Assembly (NCBI GenBank): GCA_027625225.1
Contig: JAQBWG010000134.1
Location: 1 to 5,609 of the forward strand
Reading direction: 5' to 3'
DNA: 5,609 nucleotides
Source: Chloroflexota bacterium
Lineage (GTDB): Bacteria > Chloroflexota > Dehalococcoidia > Lucifugimonadales > VGZR01
Shown here piece by piece: positions 1 to 5,139 of this stretch. Positions within the stretch are counted from its first letter, which is position 1; every line of letters begins with the position of its first letter. Both the position numbers and the translations under genes were made by a program. The notes beneath the pieces were generated by a model. It was given only the letters and a program-made list of their open reading frames with translations. It made no database searches and was not told where the DNA came from.

Positions 1-41
1 TCATGGACATGGGGATGTTCGACCCAGACCGGTTCAACTAG
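1..41 (+). CDS. possible 3' end of an upstream gene
   Basis: A short open stretch runs in from the window edge and ends in TAG at 39-41. In that frame it reads MDMGMFDPDRFN, with methionines that would be internal codons of a longer protein. Only 13 codons are visible, so the family cannot be recognised. It is listed because the frame is open to the edge and a new promoter and gene start shortly after its stop. It could equally be non-coding. Confidence 0.3.
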   Translation, partial: MDMGMFDPDRFN

Positions 42-49
42 ATTCGCTT

Positions 50-78
50 CGTACATCCTTTGATTCTCATGCTAGGAT
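50..78 (+). promoter_or_regulatory. candidate extended -10 promoter for the selenoprotein gene
   Basis: TGC-TAGGAT at 70-78 is an extended -10 element (TGn followed by a 4/6 match to TATAAT). A weak -35, CGTACA at 50-55, lies 17 bases upstream. Transcription would start near 85, giving a leader of about 24 bases that carries the AGAGG ribosome binding site at 97-101. The TGCTA core also occurs in the promoters near 1240 and 2885, which adds some weight. The -35 is poor, so this is tentative. Confidence 0.4.
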
Positions 79-108
79 GGGCCGTATCTTTCTCCCAGAG
101 GTTATCAA

Positions 109-597
109 ATGACCAAGCTCGTACAAGGCGACAAGCTTCCCAAGATGACCTTCGACCTCATTGATGGAAGCACCCTCACACTTCCGGATGAAATGACTGG
201 CCGCTATCTTGTGCTGTTGTTCTATCGGGGTGACTGGTGAGGGTATTGCATGCGGCAGTTGGCCGCGTATGAAGCGAAGAAGGGCGAACTCGAATCGCTG
301 GGTGCGAGCGTCGTCGCGGCGGTTGTGGACGGCCTAGAAGCTACCCGGGCAGTCGCTGAAAGCCACGGCATCACATTCCCCATAGCCTATGGAGTTACAG
401 GCGAGCAGATCGCCGGGCTCGACCCATGGTGGGCGGACGACCATCACGGCTATTACCCTCAACCGATGGAATTCCTTATCTTGCGTGGTGGCACGCTGTT
501 CGGAACGCTGTACGCGTCAGGGCCAGTGGGTCGCATGCATGTGGATGAGGTGTTGACGTCAATACGCGGTCGGGAAAAAACGCGTCTCGTTAAATAA
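109..597 (+). CDS. peroxiredoxin-like selenoprotein (UxxC), TGA at 238-240 read as selenocysteine
   Basis: This is a thioredoxin-fold redox protein of the AhpC/TSA (redoxin) superfamily, 162 residues if TGA 238-240 is read as Sec44. The frame starts at ATG 109 behind AGAGG (97-101, 7-base spacing) and is open on both sides of the TGA. The N-terminal part has the usual pattern of a short hydrophilic lead, a strand (YLVLLFYRG, residues 33-41) and then the active site FYRGDW-U-GYCMRQL. Relatives have W-C-P-Y-C here, so Sec replaces the first, probably attacking, cysteine, and Cys47 would be the resolving partner. Cys47 is the only cysteine in the protein. Further on, YPQPMEFLIL (116-125) looks like the cis-proline strand of the fold, with Pro119 the likely cis-Pro. 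There is no signal peptide or membrane segment, so it is probably cytosolic, reducing peroxides or disulfides (inference). A SECIS-like hairpin follows the TGA. The gene ends in TAA. A nonsense mutation is the main alternative, but nothing else in the frame is damaged. Confidence 0.85.
250..268 (+). promoter_or_regulatory. predicted bacterial SECIS element inside the selenoprotein gene
   Basis: Starting 9 bases after the TGA, GCGGC (252-256) pairs with GCCGC (262-266). A U-G pair (251/267) and an A-U pair (250/268) extend this to a 7-bp stem. The apical loop is AGTTG (257-261), with G in the second position. Sixteen bases separate the TGA from the loop. This agrees with the published general pattern for bacterial SECIS elements: a small loop with G in its first two positions, a short upper stem, and a loop 16-37 bases from the UGA. 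It would bind SelB and direct Sec insertion. The stem is also coding sequence, so some of it could be chance. Confidence 0.7.
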
Positions 598-846
598 TAC
601 CTATCCAGACGGCCAGCAGGTCGTTCTCAGGATTCTCTACGGTTTACCTCGTTCCTCCATGGCTTCTTAGACTAGCTCAAGTCTTTGCACTTCGTGTTGA
701 TGGGACAACGGGCTACACGCGGCTTCTTTACGCAGTCTTTACATCCATCTCTTAGAATCGCGCCATCAAAGTATGGACCCCTAATGGGACGATTGTAGTC
801 GGTGTCTTACACCAAGGTGCGGAATATGGATACAAAAGCTTTGTTG

Positions 847-1014
847 CAAAGTGCATGTTCAGGGCTTGGTTGGACGGGAGTGGATTAAGAGCAGTCTCCC
901 AACCAATATCCGAACTTTTGCCGTTTCAATCGCTACATCGCCCTTCCGTCCACTCTCTCAATCTTTGTTGAATCTTGCTACTGACAAAACCCGTCTGCCA
1001 AAAAATGCACTTTG
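847..1014. repeat. spaced 10-bp inverted repeat
   Basis: CAAAGTGCAT (847-856) and its exact reverse complement ATGCACTTTG (1005-1014) bracket 148 bases that include the 866-906 hairpin. The core TGCACTT also occurs at 686-692. The span is the size of a small MITE-like element, but the arms are short and I see no clear flanking target duplication. Its role is unknown. Confidence 0.35.
866..906. repeat. bulged 11-bp inverted repeat (hairpin)
   Basis: TTGGTT-GGAC-GGGAG (866-880) folds against CTCCCAACCAA (896-906). This gives 11 paired bases with a 4-base bulge on one arm and a 15-base loop. It is the strongest hairpin in the gene-free stretch. Neither strand has a U-run directly after it, so it is not a standard intrinsic terminator. 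It may be a structured RNA end, a protein site or chance. Confidence 0.5.
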
Positions 1015-1016
1015 GC
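997..1016 (-). terminator. weak candidate terminator after tRNA-Arg
   Basis: GCCAAA (997-1002) and TTTGGC (1011-1016) form a 6-bp hairpin starting 16 bases past the encoded CCA of tRNA-Arg in the direction of transcription. On the transcribed strand a run of six T falls across the loop and 3' arm rather than after the stem, and TTTT follows some 8 bases later. The position is right but the form is poor. It may only be a 3' processing barrier. Confidence 0.25.
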
Positions 1017-1031
1017 TGTTAGTTTGTGAAG

Positions 1032-1107
1032 TGGTACGCCCGGAGGGATTCGAACCCCCGACCCTCGGTTCCGAAGACCGATGCTCTATCCACTGAGCTA
1101 CGGGCGC
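1032..1107 (-). tRNA. tRNA-Arg (anticodon TCG)
   Basis: The minus strand folds into a full cloverleaf. The acceptor is GCGCCCG (1107-1101) with CGGGCGT, including a G-U first pair. The D arm is GCTC/GAGC, the anticodon stem TCGGT/ACCGA holds loop CTTCGGA (anticodon TCG), and a 5-base variable loop precedes T arm GGGGG-TTCGAAT-CCCTC. The discriminator is A and CCA is encoded at 1034-1032. The body is 73 bases. By standard decoding it reads CGA, and possibly other CGN codons by wobble. It lies 36 bases downstream of tRNA-His on the same strand and is probably cut from the same precursor. Confidence 0.95.
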
Positions 1108-1143
1108 ATGGAGTACTGATGCGGCTCTTTTGAGGAAGGGATT

Positions 1144-1221
1144 TGGGGTGAGCGATGGGATTTGAACCCACGATCTCCAGGGCCACAACCTGGCGCCTTA
1201 ACCAACTTGGCCACGCTCACC
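1144..1221 (-). tRNA. tRNA-His (anticodon GTG)
   Basis: The minus strand gives a cloverleaf with acceptor GTGAGCG/CGCTCAC, anticodon stem CCAGG/CCTGG around loop TTGTGGC (anticodon GTG), and T arm GTGGG-TTCAAAT-CCCAT. The discriminator is C (1147) and the base before the acceptor is G (1221). That is the G-1:C73 pair known as the identity mark of bacterial tRNA-His and recognised by HisRS. CCA is encoded at 1146-1144. It is the first gene of the two-tRNA unit, about 7 bases from the likely transcription start. Confidence 0.96.
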
Positions 1222-1234
1222 ACGCGCTGAATTC

Positions 1235-1264
1235 ATGTTAGCACCGGCTCCTAGCTAGGGTCAA
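1235..1264 (-). promoter_or_regulatory. promoter of the tRNA-His/tRNA-Arg unit
   Basis: On the minus strand, -35 TTGACC (1264-1259, 5/6 match) is followed after 18 bases by -10 TAACAT (1240-1235). TGC directly before it makes an extended -10. Transcription would start around 1228, a few bases ahead of tRNA-His. The spacer contains the palindrome CCTAGCTAGG (1250-1259). It lies in the 81-base gap after the pepA stop, so the tRNAs can be transcribed independently of pepA. Confidence 0.7.
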
Positions 1265-1302
1265 CGAGACGCGGTGCTCATGATGAGGCTATTTGCAGGT
1301 CT

Positions 1303-2808
1303 TTATCCAGCTCCGAGTGCCTGTGCGAGATGCACCAGGGTGCTCGTCGGAACGCCGGTAGCTCCCTTGGTATGCCAACCTGCTCCCTTTTCGCTGGTGG
1401 AGGTTCCCGCGATATCGAGGTGTACCCACGCGGCGTCGCCCACGAATTCGCCGATAATCATAGCGCCGGTAATTGAACCGCCGGCCCGCCCGCCGATATT
1501 TTTCATATCGGCGATGCTGCTTTCGTATTGTTTCTTGAAGTCGTCGTCCACGGGAAGGTGCCAGATGCGTTCGCCCGCTTGCTTGCCTGCGGCGATGACC
1601 GAATCTATGAGCTTCTGGTCGTTGCCGAACGCGCCGGTGTAGTGACCGCCGAGAGCGACGACCATCGCGCCGGTCAACGTAGCCACATCCACCATGCGTT
1701 TAATGCCGATGCTCGTTGCGTACGAAGCTGCGTCGGCGAGCACGAGTCTGCCCTCGGCATCGGTGTTGTCTATCTCGATGGTCTTGCCGTTCATCACCCG
1801 CACCACGTCGCCGGGGCGCTGTGCGTGGCCGCCGGGCATGTTCTCGGTCGCCGCGACGATACCGACGACGTTCAGTCTGGGCTTGAAGTAAGCGATGGCC
1901 TTCATCGCAGCGATTACCGCCGCGCCGCCGGCCATATCGCCCTTCATATCGCCCATTTTCTCGGAAGGCTTGAGGGATATGCCGCCGCTATCGAACGTGA
2001 TGCCTTTGCCCAACAGGCCGAGGTTGTTGTCTTCGTTATTAGGGTCACCGTTGTACCGAAGTACGATGAGTTTCGGAGGTTCGTTGCTGCCCTGAGCCAC
2101 TCCCAGCAATGCACCCATCCCTAAATCTTTCATTCGGCTTTTATCCAAGACTTCGATGGAAAGACTGCCTTCCGTTGCGACATCAAGCGCGACCTCAGCC
2201 ATGCGGGTAGGTGTCATATAATTAGCCGGCTCGTTCACCATGTCCCGGGCGATGGTCGCCGCCTCGGCAAGCGCCCTGCCCTCCTCCACTCCCGCCGCCA
2301 GTTCCTCAACCTTTTTGTTATCAGACTCGACGATGAACACTTCTTCGATGTCCTGTTTGCCTTCTGTGCTGCTTTTGTATTTGTCGAAACGGTACAGGCC
2401 GAGGATCAAGCCTTCCGCCATCGCCCGTCCGACACCGCGCGGGTCGAGTCCGCCGATGCCAGCGCCGTGCGCGATGGTGGCGAACCGGCGGACGCTTTTC
2501 CCACGAAGATAACGCGCGGCTTCAGCCGTGACGGCACGTACCCCGTCGAGATTGAACGTAGCGCTCTTACCAAGTCCGGCGACAAGCACACGCTCCGGTG
2601 TGATTTTGCCCAGTGTGTGGATAAGGCTCATGTGTCCTTTGGAGCCTTTGAGTTCACCGTCAGCAATGAGTTTGGAGATAGCACCATCGAGGGCTTGGTC
2701 GGCAGCGCCGGTTGCTCCGTCTGGAGTGGTGACTCCCTCGAAAAGATTGACGATTATTGCGGCGATAGGCTGCTGGGTGATATCGCCTTGTGTGACTTTG
2801 ATTTCCAT
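1303..2808 (-). CDS. pepA: leucyl aminopeptidase (peptidase family M17)
   Basis: This is a cytosolic two-metal exopeptidase that removes N-terminal residues, leucine among them, in peptide turnover; family members are usually hexamers. The 501-residue length is normal. Residues 1 to about 170 are the variable N-terminal domain, and 180-501 the catalytic domain, starting around RDMVNEPANYMTP. The signature NTDAEGRLVLADA is at 348-360. By comparison with E. coli PepA (K270, D275, D293, D352, E354; catalytic K282 and R356), every metal ligand is present two positions earlier: K268, D273, D291, D350, E352. Catalytic K280 and R354 are present too, so the enzyme should be active. ATG 2808 is preceded by AGAGG (2821-2817) with 8-base spacing. 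The gene is transcribed away from the aminotransferase gene, from a -10 at 2853-2848, and ends in TAA. Some PepA proteins also bind DNA, but nothing here indicates that role. Confidence 0.96.
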   Translation of the reverse strand: MEIKVTQGDITQQPIAAIIVNLFEGVTTPDGATGAADQALDGAISKLIADGELKGSKGHMSLIHTLGKITPERVLVAGLGKSATFNLDGVRAVTAEAARYLRGKSVRRFATIAHGAGIGGLDPRGVGRAMAEGLILGLYRFDKYKSSTEGKQDIEEVFIVESDNKKVEELAAGVEEGRALAEAATIARDMVNEPANYMTPTRMAEVALDVATEGSLSIEVLDKSRMKDLGMGALLGVAQGSNEPPKLIVLRYNGDPNNEDNNLGLLGKGITFDSGGISLKPSEKMGDMKGDMAGGAAVIAAMKAIAYFKPRLNVVGIVAATENMPGGHAQRPGDVVRVMNGKTIEIDNTDAEGRLVLADAASYATSIGIKRMVDVATLTGAMVVALGGHYTGAFGNDQKLIDSVIAAGKQAGERIWHLPVDDDFKKQYESSIADMKNIGGRAGGSITGAMIIGEFVGDAAWVHLDIAGTSTSEKGAGWHTKGATGVPTSTLVHLAQALGAG

Positions 2809-2847
2809 ATGTATTTCCTCTCAAACTGTGGGAGTGGTAAGGCCGAT

Positions 2848-2853
2848 ATTATA
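2848..2853 (-). promoter_or_regulatory. -10 box of the pepA promoter
   Basis: A perfect TATAAT lies on the minus strand, 39 bases before the pepA start. It would place the transcription start near 2841 and give a leader of about 33 bases. I see no good -35 at 16-18 bases spacing. GCCGAT (2842-2847), just downstream, is mirrored by ATCGGC (2871-2876), a possible operator. Confidence 0.5.
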
Positions 2854-2880
2854 GCTTTACCGTATCAGAAATCGGCGCCC

Positions 2881-2889
2881 TGCTATAAT
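2881..2889 (+). promoter_or_regulatory. extended -10 promoter of the aminotransferase/hydrolase unit
   Basis: TGC-TATAAT is a perfect extended -10. The -35 region at the usual spacing (CGTATC, 2861-2866) is poor, as is common for extended -10 promoters. Transcription would start near 2896, about 70 bases ahead of the ATG at 2966. It faces the pepA promoter, and the two -10 boxes are 30 bases apart. Confidence 0.6.
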
Positions 2890-2965
2890 CGCGGAGATTT
2901 TGTGTGGTTGGCGGAGCAGGTTCATCAGGCATTTGATAGTTTATACATGAAGAGGTATAGAAGGA

Positions 2966-4252
2966 ATGGCAGGACTGAAGAAAACGGGTAGAGAGCAAGA
3001 ACTTATCGAGAAGGCTCGAAAGTACCTTCCCGGTGGAACCCTGGGGAACGCCTCTGGAGATGTGGTGATTGCCAAGGGACAAGGCAGTCATATATGGGAT
3101 TCCAGCGGCAACGAATATGTTGATTACCTGCTCGGCTCTGGGCCGATGATTTTGGGTCATGCCCATCCCGATGTTGCCGAGGCCGTACGCGGCCAGTTGG
3201 AAAGCGGAAGCACATTCTTCGCCAACAACGAGCACGCTATCGAACTGGCGGAGGAGATATGCAAGGCAATGCCCTGCGCGGACAAAGTGCGGTTTTGCAG
3301 CACCGGCACCGAGGCGACGCTGTATGCCATGCGTGCGGCACGTGCGTTCCGTAAGCGCGACAAGATACTTAAGTTCGAGGGCGGCTTCCATGGCATGAAC
3401 GACTATTCGCTCATGAGCATTTGGCCCACGAACCTCAAGCCCTTCCCCGAAGCGGTTCCCGGCTCGGCCGGTATCCCCAAGGCTGTGCAGGAGACGATGC
3501 TGGTCGCGCCGTTCAACGATTTGGAGACCACGACGGCCATTATCGAAAAGCACCACGACGAGCTTGGTGGCGTCATCGTTGAGCCGTTCCAGCGTCTCAT
3601 CGCGCCCAAGCCAGGGTTCTTACAAGGTCTGCGGGAAATCACGACACGATACGAGATTCCGCTCATCTTCGACGAAGTGGTGACGTCGTTTCGGTTCGCC
3701 TACGGCGGTGCTCAGGAGTTTTACGGTGTTGTGCCGGACATCTGCTCGTTAGGCAAAGCGGCGGCTGGCGGCTATCCGCTCACCGCTGTGGCCGGACGCG
3801 ACGAAATAATGGCTCACTTCGATGCCGAGGCGGTACAGTCGGACGATTTCATGCCCATGATTGGCACGCTCAGCGGCAACCCCATCGCGGCGGTTGCGGG
3901 CCTAGCGACCTTGAAAATACTGAAGCAGCCCGGAACGTACGACAGGATGTTCGGACTTGGCTGGCAAATCAGGAGTGGTTTGCAGAGAATCCTCGACGAG
4001 GCCGAGATTCCGGCAAAGGTCGTAGGCGAAGACGTCCTGTTCGATGTGTACTTCACCGACGAAGACATCGTGGACTACCGCTCGACCCTGAAGGCCGATT
4101 CCAAAATGCTTAACAAGTTCAATTCGCTCATTAGAGAAAAAGGAGTGTTCAAGGGGCCGAGCAAGTTCTACCTCTCGGCCGTACACTCCGGTGAAGACGT
4201 TGAAAAGACGATGGCGGCGTTCAAATACGCGGCCGAAAAGTTGAGCGGATAG
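2966..4252 (+). CDS. class-III PLP-dependent aminotransferase, glutamate-1-semialdehyde aminomutase-like
   Basis: This is a pyridoxal-phosphate enzyme of the class-III (fold type I) aminotransferase family, 428 residues, about the length of HemL. Visible landmarks in order are: PGG near the N-terminus (22-24), the phosphate-binding STGTEAT (112-118), GGFHG (139-143, ring-stacking aromatic), VEP (205-207), FDEVVTSFR (235-243, with D236 for the PLP ring nitrogen), SLGKAAAGG (261-269, with K264 forming the Schiff base) and GTLSGNP (300-306, cross-subunit phosphate contact). These match HemL best. However, after VEP it has FQRLIAPKPG in place of the VAGNMG-type segment of true HemL, and no haem genes are near. 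I therefore call it HemL-like with unknown substrate. ATG 2966 has AGAGG at 2951-2955 (10-base spacing); a second purine run, AGAAGGA, abuts the ATG. It is followed after 50 bases by the hydrolase gene on the same strand, a probable operon. The stop is TAG. Confidence 0.9.
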   Translation: MAGLKKTGREQELIEKARKYLPGGTLGNASGDVVIAKGQGSHIWDSSGNEYVDYLLGSGPMILGHAHPDVAEAVRGQLESGSTFFANNEHAIELAEEICKAMPCADKVRFCSTGTEATLYAMRAARAFRKRDKILKFEGGFHGMNDYSLMSIWPTNLKPFPEAVPGSAGIPKAVQETMLVAPFNDLETTTAIIEKHHDELGGVIVEPFQRLIAPKPGFLQGLREITTRYEIPLIFDEVVTSFRFAYGGAQEFYGVVPDICSLGKAAAGGYPLTAVAGRDEIMAHFDAEAVQSDDFMPMIGTLSGNPIAAVAGLATLKILKQPGTYDRMFGLGWQIRSGLQRILDEAEIPAKVVGEDVLFDVYFTDEDIVDYRSTLKADSKMLNKFNSLIREKGVFKGPSKFYLSAVHSGEDVEKTMAAFKYAAEKLSG

Positions 4253-4302
4253 GTCTACATGGACCGCTTGATGAGGGCTCGAATAGCGCGGAGGGCTGAC
4301 TC

Positions 4303-5139
4303 ATGAGCATGGGAACCAACTCAGTAAAAGTTATCAGCGACGGCACATTCATGCTGGACGGTGGTGTGCTCTTTGGGCAGGTGCCCAGAGTCCAATGGGA
4401 AACGCATAGCAAGCCCGACCGGCGGAATCGCGTGCGGCTGAGCCTGAACTGTCTTTTGATTCAGACCCCCCAAAAGAACATCCTTATAGACACCGGAGCC
4501 GGTTCAAAGCGTTTGGACAGACTCAAGGACTCGTTAGGGCTTAACGGGAATAAACTCATGAAAGGCCTCAAGGAACAAGGCTTGGGCGCCCGCGATATCG
4601 ATACCGTTGTATTGACGCATCTTCATTTCGACCATGCCGGCGGGTGTACGAAGCTGGATAGAAGCGGCGAGGTTCTCCCGACGTTCCCCAAGGCCGAGCA
4701 TATTGTGCAAAAGGCGGCATGGGATGAGGCCACGACCCCCAGCGAACGCGCATCGAACATCTATCATTCGGACGACTTTATGCCCCTGCACGAAAAAGGC
4801 ATGGTGAAGTTGATCGAGGGAGATACCGAGCTCGCCCCTGGAGTCAAGCTCATGATGACTGGGGGCCATACTGCAGGCCACCAGATCGTATTCGTCGAAT
4901 CCGGGAGTCATCGCATCGCCTATGTTGCCGACCTTATCCCCACGGCGCACCATCTCGCGCTCGCCTCCATATCCGCCAATGACCATGCGCCGAACGACAG
5001 CCTGGATCGAAAGCGTCAACTACTTGAGATGGCAGCCAAGGATGGCTGGATGCTGGTCTTCGGACATGCCATTGACCAACGGGCGGGGTACGTGGAGTTT
5101 CGTAACGGCCGGACACAGTTCCAGCCGGTAGAATTCTAG
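4303..5139 (+). CDS. MBL-fold metallohydrolase (lactonase/glyoxalase-II-like superfamily)
   Basis: This is a metallo-beta-lactamase-fold hydrolase of 278 residues with a complete binuclear metal site: THLHFDH (H106, H108, D110, H111), H189 in GGHTAGH, bridging D210 in AYVADL, and H255 in FGHAI. The N-terminal segment LDGGVLFGQVPRVQWE (18-33) and LIDTGAG (61-67) are typical of the stand-alone hydrolases that include AHL-lactonase-like enzymes. The superfamily cleaves many esters, lactones and thioesters, so the substrate cannot be named. No signal peptide is seen, so it is probably cytosolic. ATG 4303 is chosen because GGAGG (4290-4294) sits 8 bases upstream; ATG 4309 in the same frame is too far away. 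It follows the aminotransferase by 50 bases with no terminator or promoter visible between them, so the two may act on the same metabolite (inference). The end overlaps the convergent mtaB-like gene by 4 bases. The stop is TAG. Confidence 0.9.
   Translation: MSMGTNSVKVISDGTFMLDGGVLFGQVPRVQWETHSKPDRRNRVRLSLNCLLIQTPQKNILIDTGAGSKRLDRLKDSLGLNGNKLMKGLKEQGLGARDIDTVVLTHLHFDHAGGCTKLDRSGEVLPTFPKAEHIVQKAAWDEATTPSERASNIYHSDDFMPLHEKGMVKLIEGDTELAPGVKLMMTGGHTAGHQIVFVESGSHRIAYVADLIPTAHHLALASISANDHAPNDSLDRKRQLLEMAAKDGWMLVFGHAIDQRAGYVEFRNGRTQFQPVEF

Larger units (their letters stand above)
598..1031. other. gene-free stretch between the selenoprotein gene and the tRNA pair
   Basis: I find no convincing gene in these 434 bases. 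Open frames are short, lack ribosome binding sites and show no family motifs. The region separates two converging transcription units. It holds a bulged hairpin (866-906), a spaced inverted repeat (847-856 with 1005-1014) and a small GCCAAA/TTTGGC hairpin next to the tRNA 3' end, each listed separately. Short 5-bp hairpins at 669-684 and 801-813 are too weak to call. No strong U-tract terminator is visible for either unit. Confidence 0.6.

Noticed and set aside
250..597. A 115-residue gene starting at ATG 250
   Set aside because: It would begin right after the active-site cysteine and lack half of the fold. The 47 residues upstream in the same frame have family motifs and a proper ribosome binding site at 97-101.
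109..597. Pseudogene broken by a nonsense mutation
   Set aside because: The only lesion is a TGA, at the one position where Sec is expected, followed by a SECIS-like hairpin, and the rest of the frame is intact. It cannot be fully excluded without the sel genes.
669..684. Hairpin AGACT/AGTCT as terminator of the selenoprotein gene
   Set aside because: It has only 5 pairs, mixed AT, a very short T run, and lies over 70 bases past the stop.
1032..1107. tRNA-Arg as an integration site of a mobile element
   Set aside because: There is no second copy of the tRNA 3' end and no integrase in the window.
958..1188. Minus-strand 76-residue open frame containing VAQWIEHRSSEPRVGG
   Set aside because: This is a well-known false protein made by translating a tRNA gene. 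It covers the tRNA-Arg.
1528..2124. Plus-strand 198-residue open frame
   Set aside because: It is antisense to the catalytic part of pepA, has no recognisable motif, and is a by-product of the codon use of pepA.
2849..3556. Minus-strand 235-residue open frame
   Set aside because: It is antisense to the aminotransferase and runs through both divergent promoters. No family motif is visible.
4259..4306. A 15-codon arginine-rich micro-ORF whose TGA overlaps the hydrolase ATG (ATGA)
   Set aside because: It could be a leader for translational coupling, but it has no clear ribosome binding site of its own, and the hydrolase has a good GGAGG.
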